From NCBI GenBank assembly GCA_027579435.1, contig JANBPK010000738.1:62001-126000 (forward strand): 64,000 nucleotides of DNA, in the 5' to 3' direction. The stretch comes from Candolleomyces eurysporus (lineage: Eukaryota > Basidiomycota > Agaricomycetes > Agaricales > Psathyrellaceae). Positions 47,027 through 56,501 of the stretch are shown here, piece by piece. Both the position numbers and the translations under genes were made by a program. Every line of letters begins with the position of its first letter. Position 1 is the first letter of the stretch. The notes beneath the pieces were generated by a model. That model was given only the letters and a program-made list of their open reading frames with translations, had not been told where the DNA came from and ran no database searches.

Positions 47027-47522
47027 ATGGGGACAGCAGAGTTGTTCATGGACGACGACAAGAAGCAGCAGAGGGCGATCCATCTCAATATTCCGCCGCG
47101 CATGTACCAGATACCGGCGACGGGGGTCGCCCTGGGGAGTGCGATTGGAATTATGCGGGGAGGGAGGGCCGCGTCGTTGCGGTTCCTGGCGGAAAACGCG
47201 CACCGACCGCCACGTACTGTCCAGGGATGGTATTTCTACAAAAAGACAAAGAACTACCGGGTTATGCTGGGAGGGCTGAAGGGCGCGGCGAAGGAGGGCG
47301 GACGGCTGGGGGCCATTACGACGGGGTATGTGGTGCTGGAGCAGGGCATTGGGGGCGAGTGGAAGGAAATTGTGGCAGGAGCTGGAACAGGCCTGCTGTT
47401 TGGGGCAGTGAATCGGGGAATCTGGAAGCAGAGCGCCTGCTTGGGCCTGGTGATGGGATGCATTCTAAAGAGCCTGGATTTGGNCAAGAGGCTGGGTGGA
47501 TAAAACGGATGATGTAGAATAG
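47027..47522 (+). CDS. Putative Tim17/Tim22-like inner-membrane protein
   Basis: A frame of 164 residues starting MGTAELFMDDDKKQQRAIHL. It contains Gly-rich amphipathic or membrane segments (IPATGVALGSAIGIMRGGRA, MLGGLKGAAKEGGRLGAIT, IVAGAGTGLLFGAVNRGIW, ACLGLVMGCILKSLDLA). The repeated GxxxG-type helices and small size resemble Tim17/Tim22/Tim23 or OEP16-type proteins, but I cannot assign it to one subfamily. If the N at 47484 is dropped, the tail reads ARGWVDKTDDVE and stops at 47520-47522. Keeping it gives a stop at 47501-47503. Codon choice is strongly GC-biased, which supports a real gene. Confidence 0.6.
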
Positions 47523-47702
47523 TATGCAATGCGAGGCACCATGGTTCTTTCTCTCTCTCTCCTCGACTTTCTCTTCATGGGCCCTGCCCACAAACAGAAG
47601 GCCTGTCTCCAGCTCACCCTGCCGTCCCAGAGCCCTCTTCCGCTCAAAATTCCCACGCCAACCACCCACCTCTCGCTGCATGACCCCTTTGACCTCCCCA
47701 TC

Positions 47703-50076
47703 ATGCTTGCCGCTACAAAGTCCTCCTCCTCCAGCTCCTCGTCCGGCTCGACCGTCGCCACCTCCATCGCATCGTCCGCGACCCCCGCGGGCACCCCAGA
47801 CAGCCGCGGCCAGCTCCATCTCAAGCTCATCTCCGCGCGCGCACTCAACATCCGCTCCGTCTACGCTCGTCCCTACGTCGTCGTCGAGTTTGAGCAGAAC
47901 GAGTTCGTCAGCAGAGACCCCACCGACGAGGACGACAGAGAGCTGAGGGGCACCGCGACCACCATCTCCCGCAATGTCTCCTTCGAGTCCCGCGCCTCCG
48001 CTGCGTCGTCCGCCCGCATCGTCCACCCCCCCGCTCCGTCAATACCCTCNGTCCGTCAAGTCGACGACGCTAGGCAGCCTCTTCACCAGGCTCTCGCCGC
48101 ACAATCCGGTCTGGAAGCACCAGGTCTCGTTGTGAGCATCTTTTTGCGGCCCCACTTTTTTGCGTTACCCTGACCCGTCCCCAGCGACGTCACTTCTGAG
48201 GACTCTGTCATCACATTCAACCTCTACGACCGCGCTGCAGAGGACCACGGCTTTCTGGGCACCCTCCAGATCAAGCCCGCTCTGGTCCACGACCATACCG
48301 TCGACCAATGGTACAAGTGAGTCGATTATTTTGCTTATCGCTATCATCGGACCCTTTTTTGGGTTTTGGGGGAGTGGCGCATTCCACCACCCCGGTCTGG
48401 ACGCATGCTGACCCTTGCTTTGTAGGCTCAAGCCCGTGGGCAGCGAGCTCGTCACCGGCGAGATTCGGGTCCAGATCACCTACGAGCAGTACAAGACCAA
48501 GCATGCCTTGACGCCCCGCGACTTTGAGTTCCTCAAGCTCATCGGTCGGGGCACCTTTGGCAAGGTCTTCCAGGTCCGGAAAAAGGACACCCGCCGTATC
48601 TTTGCGATGAAGGTCCTTTCGAAAAAGGAGATTGTCGCCAAGAAGGAAGTCGCACACACGATCGGGGAGCGCAAGATCCTCCAGTACTCCTTATCGTGCC
48701 CCTTCCTCGTCGGCCTCAAATTCTCCTTCCAGACCGACCAGGACTTGTATCTCGTGACCGATTTCAAGTCGGGCGGAGAGCTCTTCTGGCACTTGCAGCG
48801 GGAGACGCGGTTCACGGAGGAGAGGGCAAAGTTCTACATCGCCGAGCTCATTTTGGCGTTGGAGCATCTCCATAAATACAACATCGTCTACCGCGACCTC
48901 AAACCCGAGAACATCCTCCTCGACGCCACCGGCCACGTCGCTCTCTGCGACTTTGGTCTCTCCAAGGCCGATCTGCAACCCAACGAGCTTACCACCACCT
49001 TCTGCGGTACCACCGAGTACCTCGCCCCCGAAATCCTCCTCGACGAACACGGCTACGGCAAGATCGTCGACTTTTGGAGTTTGGGTGTTCTGTTGTTCGA
49101 GATGTGTTGCGGGTGGAGCCCATTCTATGCCGAAGACACACAACAGATGTACAAGAACATCTGCTTCGGCAAGATTCGCTTCCCCAAGGGCGTCATTGGA
49201 GAAGAAGGCAAGCTCTTTGTCAAGGGCCTTCTCAACCGTAACCCCAAGAACCGCCTTGGAGCTCAGCGTGACGCTGAGGAGCTCAAGGAGCACGCCTTCT
49301 TTTCCAACATCGATTGGAAGGCCCTGGGTCTCAAGCAGGTTACCCCTCCATTCATCCCGGTTGTGGAGTCGGACGAGTCGACGAACAACTTTGATCCCGA
49401 GTTCACTGGTACGGACGTTCGAGATGTCGGTCTCCCCAAGGAGTATTTCGACGCTCCGGTCATCTTGAACGACGACGACCCATCAGAAGACTGGGTCAGC
49501 CAGAGCCTAGCTCCCGCAGACCTGCACAACGGTCCTCTCGGGTGGGACAGCAAGCCTGGCGCCAGTGGCCCCGCCTACGCCGCCCTATCATCGATATCGC
49601 ACAACATCTCGTCCTACGGCACCACCAGCGGTAGGACCAGCCCCAAGACGAAGAGCATACAGATCCAGCCCAATCGCAAGCGCAAGGACGATTGGACGGC
49701 CGGCTCGCCGTTGACGAGGTCGATGCAGGAGAACTTTAGAGGATTCACGTACAGCGGGGAGAGCTACAAGGCGCCTATGGCCGCTCATGCCGCTCGTCAC
49801 GGAGTGGACACCAACACCACTGGATCACCGTCGTCGTCGAGGTACGGCACCGCCAACGGTGGTAGCAGTCACGCGTCTGGAGTGGATCTGGCCTCGAGCT
49901 TTGGTGGACGACGGAGAAGAAGCAGTGCTGAGAAGAAGGAGGAAGCGGTTGACGATTTGGAGGTGCCGTTGCTGTCGACAGCAGAAGAGGCTGCTGATTG
50001 CTCCAAGCCTGCAGGCCGGTTGGCGCATGCGAGGATGATGAATGGAGGTGTTGACCCCGAAGAAGAGCTGTTCTGA
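47703..50076 (+). CDS. SCH9: AGC kinase with C2 domain, SCH9/S6K-like
   Basis: Three exons (47703-48131, 48185-48316, 48426-50076) give about 736 residues once the N at 48050 is dropped. A Ser-rich leader precedes a C2 domain (residues about 30-230: GQLHLKLISARALNIRS, NPVWKHQVSFDV, DHGFLGTLQIKP). The kinase domain follows: IGRGTFGKVFQVRKKDT, catalytic loop YRDLKPENILL, DFGLSKAD and the activation-loop TTFCGTTEYLAPE. An AGC tail follows with the hydrophobic motif FRGFTYSGES. C2 plus AGC kinase is the architecture of Sch9, the TORC1-regulated kinase that controls growth and stress responses. The start is the first Met after which the C2 begins normally; a longer in-frame start at 47544 exists. 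Confidence 0.88.
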
Positions 50077-51589
50077 TTTTTTCGAGATGACTTATCNCCC
50101 CCTTCCCCTCCCCTTCCCTCTCCCCAGATACCCTGCTTGATCTCACCTACATGCTGCCACTTCTCGCCTTCTACCCCCCTACCCTCCCGCAAACCCTCCC
50201 CCCCCATTGAACCATGGTGCCCCACAACGCTTCCCTCTCGCCTCTTTAACTTTATATCCCCTCGTCTCTGTCTCTTTCTATCGTCAAGCAAAATATCTTA
50301 CGATGACGACTACTATGCCCTTTCACTCACTCTTTTTTTTTCACGGTTCTCTCTCGCCATACACGGCCGGTCACCGGAAACTACACGACAACATGGACAC
50401 TCAACATATCATGATTATTACAGCTCTCCAATGCATACTTTATCATCATATCATTCATTCATTCGATCATTCATTGCGGTCCATACAGATGCTACTGTTA
50501 CCTTTCATTTATATACTTAGACGCTGCGCCTTGCTGCCACCTCACGCTTGCTCCCCTCTCTGCCTCCGCCTCTGCTCTCTTTATTTTAAGGGTCTNCTTT
50601 TTTTTTTCTTTTCAAATCTTGGGTTTAGCTCCCGCTCTTTTGCTTCTCGCTTGTCTATTCATTCGCCTTCGTCTCCCTCGTTGTTCTCTGAGCTTTTTCT
50701 GTGTAACTACTAGCTATTATTCCCTGTATCCTCCTCACTTTCTGACGCACTCAATCAATCGATCGAATCCATTCAATATACACACTCTCAAACTCTATTG
50801 CGTTGTCTGTCGTGATCGTTTGCGCTGTCTTCTATCGATCGAGAAGTTTGCAATTGAACCATAGAAACTTGAACCAATTAAGCCTCCTTTTGGTTATCCC
50901 AGCCCCGCTGCTTGAATTCAGACGGCGACTATCGATAATCTCCCTTGCCTTACGGTCACCCATGACATTTGTTCAAATAAAAATAACATTATACATAGAG
51001 TACATCTACGCCATAGGGTACACAAGCCTGGTCACAAGCCTGCGTTTTTGGGCTGGCAATTAGGATGAATTAAATACAGAGAAGATGAACGAATGGAAGG
51101 GTGTATTGAGGTAGGTTTAGCCTCAACCCTAAGTCTAACAGAGTACGAGACAGGGAGACATAATGCGAGGTAATCATGCAGAGAGGATGACGATGATGAC
51201 GAGGCTCGTGAAAAATGCGGGTGCTGGAGAAAATGATCAAGTCGCAAAGGGGAAAGGGAAAAGAAAAGGGTCCCGGCCAACGTCCAATTGAAACCGTGAG
51301 GCCGGAATTGGAGGCCGAGGCTACAAGGCGGATAGAGTGGGAAAGAGGGTGGAATGTTTAGGGGCAAAGGGAGGAAAAGGGGTCGTAAAGAAACGTACAA
51401 TAGTCGCAAAAGACTGTAAATGAGATGGATAAATAAATACCGATGCATGCCAGAAGAAAGAGGTGCCAAAGACGAAGATGATGCAAACCGAGTCAAAAGA
51501 TGATATGTCTGAATGAATCAGCGAAGAAACCGGAGAGAGGAATAGGAAGAGACCGAAGGATCCGTGTCCGATGTGCTTGGAACCGATTT
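50077..51589. other. Long convergent intergenic region with a base-skew switch
   Basis: About 1.5 kb between the SCH9-like stop and the AIM32 stop, which face each other. From about 50100 to 50800 the plus strand is strongly pyrimidine-rich. From about 51060 to 51540 it is purine-rich, that is, pyrimidine-rich on the minus strand. Each half is therefore pyrimidine-rich in the sense of its neighbouring gene, as long 3' UTRs could be. N characters at 50097 and 50596 lie in runs. I see no coding gene. Confidence 0.5.
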
Positions 51590-53013
51590 CTACCAGTCGT
51601 TCAAGCTTTTGCAGTTGGGCTTGGACAAGTTTAGGCCGCCACGTAGCAGCGGTGGGAGCACCAGGCCTTTAACAATGGTGTTTTCTACAATGGACTCAAT
51701 GTCGTGGGGTGTGACGCGACCATACCAGACACCGGAGCCCGACGGAGTGTATATCTAGATACCCGACGAAGCATCAGTTCCGTTGTCAAGCGCAAAAGTC
51801 GTCCGACAAAGCAAACGAGAGAAAGAGCGTACTCACGATACAATTGCCAGCGTACTTGTGCCCACCAACGTGAGACACCTTGACGATGAGAGCCCGTTTG
51901 GACTCGGCACTGTCCTTTAGCTGGGCAGAAATGTTCTCCTCCCTCTGTTCTGGGGTAATATCAAGGTCCTCTAGCGGCGGACCCATAGTGTGTGAGGGAT
52001 GTTCTAGTTCGGTATCGATCTCCCATCCTTGGGCTTCCAAGGTCTTGATGAAAGCTATACAACGATGGGAACAGCATAGCTGAATTAGTCTAATGAACGA
52101 CAAATGAATCAGTGATGACTGACCATGCTCCAATTTGGGTGCTGCGATTCCACAACGATTGTCTCGTCTTTTGTGTGAGCCTACATCACCAAACAGTCAG
52201 CCTGGCGAGGAGAGGGGGCACCGGAATGGAAAGTCACCCACAAAGGAGAATGACGCATGAGTAAGGCAGAACCCAGGTTTTCAACGGACTCTTTTCCAGG
52301 AAAGCTCCGTTGCGGTCAAGCTCCGGATTCACTGCACTGTCCCACAAATCCTGTGCACCCTGCGCTGACCTGCGGACCTCTGACACGACCTTGAAATCTG
52401 GGAAGACGAGCACGGTCTCGTGGTCGTCATTGTCGCATATTGTTCGATGGCTGCCATTTAGTGTAGAAATTCGAGAAGAGTCGGAAGGACGGAACACGCC
52501 GGCTGGGCCCCGCGAGTCTCGTGAGGCCTTGCCATTCGCGTGCCCGTTTGACTTGCCATGGGCAGTGCTGTGGTGCGTCTTGTGAGTGCGGGTGCGCGTT
52601 ACTTCAGCCATAGAAGCAGCGAGCGAGCCAGAAGCATCTGTGATTTCCCTCTCCCAGTCAGAACGCCCTGTGGATATCACAATCTGGATCCCCGAAGAAA
52701 GACCAGAGATTAATGGATGACCGTTCGTTGCATAAACCAAAAANCGCGATATTACCTGGCGGTGGTAGGGCTTGACCGTGCCGAGCATGGGGGTTTCGCG
52801 GTCGACCTCGAAGCCACGCCGTGGATAGACATCATGGTCTTTGATGAGCAAAGGGCGGGAGGACGTGAGCGAGGGTGAGCGGGGTTTTATCTGATAAAGC
52901 GGTCGACTAACCCAAGTCGCAAGGGTCCGAACAGGACCGACAGTCGGCTGATGAGACGGGGACGTCCACCGCCCTGAGAGTTCCGCAGAGCGGGTCGTAG
53001 GCGTCGTAGCCAA
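51590..53013 (-). CDS. AIM32: Sucrase/ferredoxin-like protein, AIM32 family
   Basis: Five exons (53013-52756, 52683-52242, 52180-52124, 52054-51837, 51754-51590) give 379 residues. The thioredoxin-like ferredoxin fold is seen in FEVDRETPMLGTVKPYHRQI (block) and VISTGRSDWEREITD. The C-terminal half has CSHKRRDNRCGIAAPKLEHA, VSHVGGHKYAGNCIIYTP and GVWYGRVTPHDIESIV. The last two blocks (HxGGHKYAGN and WYGRVTP) are diagnostic for the Aim32/Apd1 family, which binds a 2Fe-2S cluster through Cys and His. Aim32 acts in mitochondria. An insertion rich in His, Lys and Ser lies at residues about 110-165. An N at 52744 is inside intron 1 and harmless. Confidence 0.88.
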
Positions 53014-53251
53014 AGACGAGGGAGGTGAGTTTCCTCAGGGACAGCATTGGGGAGGAGGAGGACGAGGAGACGAATGATCTTGGGGACAGGGAAAATGGCG
53101 GTTGCTCATGAGACTTGAGTCCCCGAGTGACTTGCTCCTTAAAGCCAAAATCTTATTACGCGAGCCTATCAGATAAGATTTTGGGGAGTTTACATAATCC
53201 TGCGGCCCAGAACTGACATCGCTTCCCATCCGATGACCTCGCCTCTGCAAA
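53014..53251. promoter_or_regulatory. Divergent promoter, AIM32 / sirtuin
   Basis: 238 bp separate the two opposing starts. No other gene fits in this interval. Confidence 0.4.
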
Positions 53252-54319
53252 ATGCCCCCACCAACACAACCAACAGGATTCGAGGCCTTTCAAACGCTGC
53301 TGGCACAGTCCAAGCACATCATCGCTGTTGCTGGGGCGGGCCTGTCCGCGGCTTCCGGTATTCCCCGATCCTCCCACCCCGTCCCCAGCTCCAATCTAAT
53401 TATTCAATAGGCATCCCCACCTTTCGAGGGGCAGGTGGAATGTGGAGGAAGTATGATGCCATGACGTTGGCCACTCCCGAGGCCTTCGCCTCTTACCCGT
53501 CTTTGGTTTGGCAGTTCTACCATTATCGGAGAGAAGTGTCGGTACACTTCCGAACCCCCATTGCTCTTCGGCTGACGGACTCAATAGCGCCTTGAAGGCC
53601 CAGCCCAACGCCGCTCACGATGCCCTTGCCATGCTCTCTGTTCCAGAGATCAGGCAGAAAATTGCCCCGGGGAGCACCTTTACCCTGATCACTCAGAACG
53701 TTGACAACCTGAGTCCCCGAGCGAACGAGAAAGTCTTTGCTAAGTATGGGGTAACTCCATCCGCCGACCCTCCACATCTCATTGAAATGCATGGACGTCT
53801 TTACGACCTCTTGTGCACAAGAAAGAGGTGCAAACACACAGAGTTCAACAACTCTTCGCCAGTGTGTGAAGCCTTGGCTGGCACGGAAGAATTAATGGAA
53901 AATCAGCAAATGGACCCACAAATTCCTAAAGAACAGCTACCTCGTTGCAGCAAATGTCGTGGCCTCGCACGACCAGGCGTTGTTTGGTTCGGCGAAACCC
54001 CTCACCATCTGCCTCTCATTGACAGTTTAGTCGCACAAGCAGACTTGTGCTTGGTAATTGGAACCTCGGCAACGGTAGGCACAGTGATACGACCGAAACC
54101 GCAACACTCACTAGCTTGATCTAGGTCTCCCCTGCCAATAGCTATGCAGGTGAGGTCAAGGAGAACGGCGGCAAAGTGGCCGTCTTCAACCTAGAAAGCA
54201 CGGACCACAACGAAGACGCCGATTTCTCGTTTGTAGGGCCCTGCGAGGAGCTTCTTCCGAAAGCGCTGGGCTTAGCAGTCACGCCTCCCCCGGATGGGGC
54301 TCCGGACAAGTCAACATAA
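53252..54319 (+). CDS. Class III sirtuin, SIRT5-like deacylase
   Basis: Four exons (53252-53357, 53411-53537, 53588-54074, 54125-54319) give 304 residues. NAD-binding motifs are [20 protein letters not shown] and ITQNVDNLS. The catalytic histidine is in [12 protein letters not shown]. Four zinc cysteines are present (LCTRKRC and PRCSKCRG), and RPGVVWFGE and IGTSATV complete the fold. The segment FYHYRRE carries the Tyr and Arg that in SIRT5-type enzymes bind the acid group of malonyl or succinyl lysine, so a desuccinylase or demalonylase is more likely than a histone deacetylase. The N-terminus is short and shows no clear mitochondrial presequence, so localisation is uncertain. Confidence 0.93.
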
Positions 54320-54537
54320 TTGTCCCATACAAACGCCAGAATGACCTCATAATCCTGGTCAGCACTCTCCTTCGTGACTGCTACCCGTTTGTCATACAAT
54401 TAGAAATAATATTGAATGCCAATGTAAAGGAATATAATACGTCTAGGCCCACCTGATCAGAACATGTCCAACGGCGAATACAAAGGAATAAATTCAACCC
54501 ACCTAATGAATGAGCCAATCTCATCGGCAAACCCGGC

Positions 54538-55074
54538 CTACGACCGAGTCTTCGTATCTTCGGCGGCTTCCTGGTCCAATCCCTCCACAGCTCCCTGCAG
54601 CAGCTCCAATCCCGGCTTGACCTTTTCTGGGTTGGACATATCCACACCATAAAGTGCTTCAATGACTCTTCGTTCCCTCGTATGCCTTCCTGAGCTCCAT
54701 GTTCCGTTGCTGCCGATTCCAACTCCAGAGCTCGCCGAAGTTTCTATTGGAGGGCCGACTTTCGAAAACTTTCTCCTCTCCGCAACGGCCTCGAACATCT
54801 TCTCGATGCCCGGCATCAGCGTCTGGCGTCTCAGGAGGTCGTTAGATTGAGGAACCAAGGCCTCGTTGATTTTGTCCATTAGGTTTTCCTGGGTAATGAA
54901 CGTGTCGGATTGGTGGTACAGCGAAATGAGAGCGCGCAGTTTTTCTGGAGGAAGCGTTCGTTGCTGGCGCTTCGAAGCTGGCCGCGCGGATGAAGACGCG
55001 GTTGCGGATGCTTCATTTCTGACGGCTCGAGTTGCTGAAGGGGCGCACCGCCGGAGAGAGGCTGAGAATGACAT
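54538..55074 (-). CDS. Putative mitochondrial protein of unknown function
   Basis: Single-exon frame of 178 residues. The N-terminus MSFSASLRRCAPSATRAVRN is basic, hydroxylated and lacks acidic residues, a good mitochondrial presequence. The body is helical and hydrophilic (LPPEKLRALISLYHQSDTFI, LMDKINEALVPQ, IEKMFEAVAERRKFSK). A mitochondrial ribosomal or assembly role would suit such a protein but I do not recognise a family. It ends at 54538 and converges with the sirtuin gene, whose stop lies about 220 bp away. Confidence 0.6.
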   Translation of the reverse strand: MSFSASLRRCAPSATRAVRNEASATASSSARPASKRQQRTLPPEKLRALISLYHQSDTFITQENLMDKINEALVPQSNDLLRRQTLMPGIEKMFEAVAERRKFSKVGPPIETSASSGVGIGSNGTWSSGRHTRERRVIEALYGVDMSNPEKVKPGLELLQGAVEGLDQEAAEDTKTRS

Positions 55075-55364
55075 GGCAAGGCGGATTGAGGCAGCAGACT
55101 TTCAGCTCTGTGACGGAACGGCGTTCGGTGATTGGCGCCCCCCTCTCGATCTCACAAGACCAAATAACGCGTACACAAGTCTCATTGGTCTGCCTAGGCT
55201 CTTCCTTAGTTCGCAAACATGAATAAAAAAGGATATTACATTGACGAGCTCTTGACTTTCATCTTTGGGTATAAAGAAAGATATACTAATACCGCAAGTG
55301 AGCCTGAAGTCCTGCCTCCTCCAGAAAGTACCTTCTCCAGCTTCATTGTGACGGTCAAGTCCGT

Positions 55365-55530
55365 TTCTCCGTGCGCAAGTCAAGCTCTGAATTGTTGGAG
55401 CTCCATACATATACCTCGTAGTTATCTCTTTGTGGCTTTCCCGTTGAATCAATACTCACATTCTTGCCCCTCACCGTGGTCCCTCGAAATTCTTAAGCCC
55501 ATTCCCCATCCCCAGAAACCTTGCCCGTGA
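55365..55530 (+). mobile_element. Short dispersed element, copy 1
   Basis: About 165 bp interrupting the first decayed last-exon unit. It runs from AAGTCCGTTTCTCCGTGCGC to about the CCCCATCCCCAGAAACCTT stretch. The same sequence, diverged, appears inverted at 55998-56155. It has no coding capacity. No clear terminal inverted repeats or polymerase III boxes were identified, so MITE or SINE is undecided. Confidence 0.5.
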
Positions 55531-55997
55531 CATTCTGGTTCTCGCAACCAGAAGAGAAATAGGCTTGAGCTCTCGTTGTCCGACTTGTTGGATATGGAGA
55601 GCACCAGGTCCCTGGTAGCAAAGAGATAAAAGCCAGTCACCAGTGCACACAACTCCCCATGGGACTTGAAGCCTCTTCCACTCTTTTTCACTTGGATTCG
55701 CCCACATAACCATTACCTAGATAAAAGATATCATACCAACAAAACTTTGCTTGTGGTTTGCGGGTATAAAGGAAGATACGCTACAGTGAAAAGCGAGCTT
55801 TGAGTCTTGCCTTCTCCAAACGTGCCTTCTCTTTCAACTTTAGCTTCCCGGCTCGTTCAACCAGAAGAGGTACACGCTTAAGCACTCGTTGTCCGACTTG
55901 TTAGATAGCTAGGAGATAAAAAGCCAGTCACCAGTGCACACAGTTCCCATTAGGCTCGAAGCTTGGTCTGCACTTTTTCACCCGAATTCTCTCTCAG

Positions 55998-56155
55998 GGA
56001 AGGTTTTCAGTGGGCTTGAAACCGAGGGACGACAGTGAGGGGCAAGAACGTAAGGCGTTGATTCGACGGGGAAAGTCACAAAAACCTAAATACGGGGTAT
56101 ATGTAGGGAACTCCAACGACCCGGAGCTTGACTCGTGCACGTTCAGTATAAGACA
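55998..56155 (-). mobile_element. Short dispersed element, copy 2 (inverted)
   Basis: Reverse-complement counterpart of the 55365-55530 element. Shared landmarks on the minus strand are AAGTCAAGCTC, CATATA, GACTTTCCC, GAATCAA, CTTGCCCCTCAC and GTCCCTCG, in the same order and spacing. It lies between the second and third decayed exon units. Confidence 0.5.
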
Positions 56156-56501
56156 TGACGCCGACGAAGCTTTGCTTGTATATTCAGTTTTCGAGTATGA
56201 AAAAAGATACACTACAATTACAAGTGGGCCCTGAGTCCTCCCTTCTCCAAAAATGCCCTCTCCTTCTGCTTTATCTTCCTGGTTCTCTCAGCCACGAGAG
56301 GCACACGCTCTAGCTCTCGTTGTTCAACTTGTTGGATAGCAAATTTGAAGGGATAGAAGTCAATTACCAACGTACACAACTCCCATTGGGCTCGAAGCTT
56401 CGTCTGCTCTTTTTGATACATATCCATTAATCAAAAGACATTACACCAACAAGACTTTGCTTGTGTTTTCATTTTTCGGGTATAAGAAAGATACACTACG
56501 A

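Larger units (their letters stand above)
55225..56440 (-). repeat. Tandem decayed copies of the acyl-CoA dehydrogenase last exon
   Basis: Three units downstream of the dehydrogenase gene repeat its terminal exon and flanks. They begin at about 55225, 55735 and 56165; the gene's own exon begins near 56450. Each shows, on the minus strand, the IQQVGQREL...LVERTRK...[10 protein letters not shown] sequence in altered form. The unit at 56223-56345 keeps an open frame (IQQVEQRELERVPLVAERTR and then GGLRAHL). The unit at about 55795-55910 has a stop in place of the first Gln. The unit at 55225-55700 is split by about 165 bp of foreign sequence. None carries the catalytic domain. Confidence 0.75.

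Noticed and set aside
51032..51496. Long minus-strand open frame between SCH9 and AIM32
   Set aside because: Its composition (Leu, Pro, Ser, Phe runs) only reflects the pyrimidine-rich strand; there are no conserved motifs.
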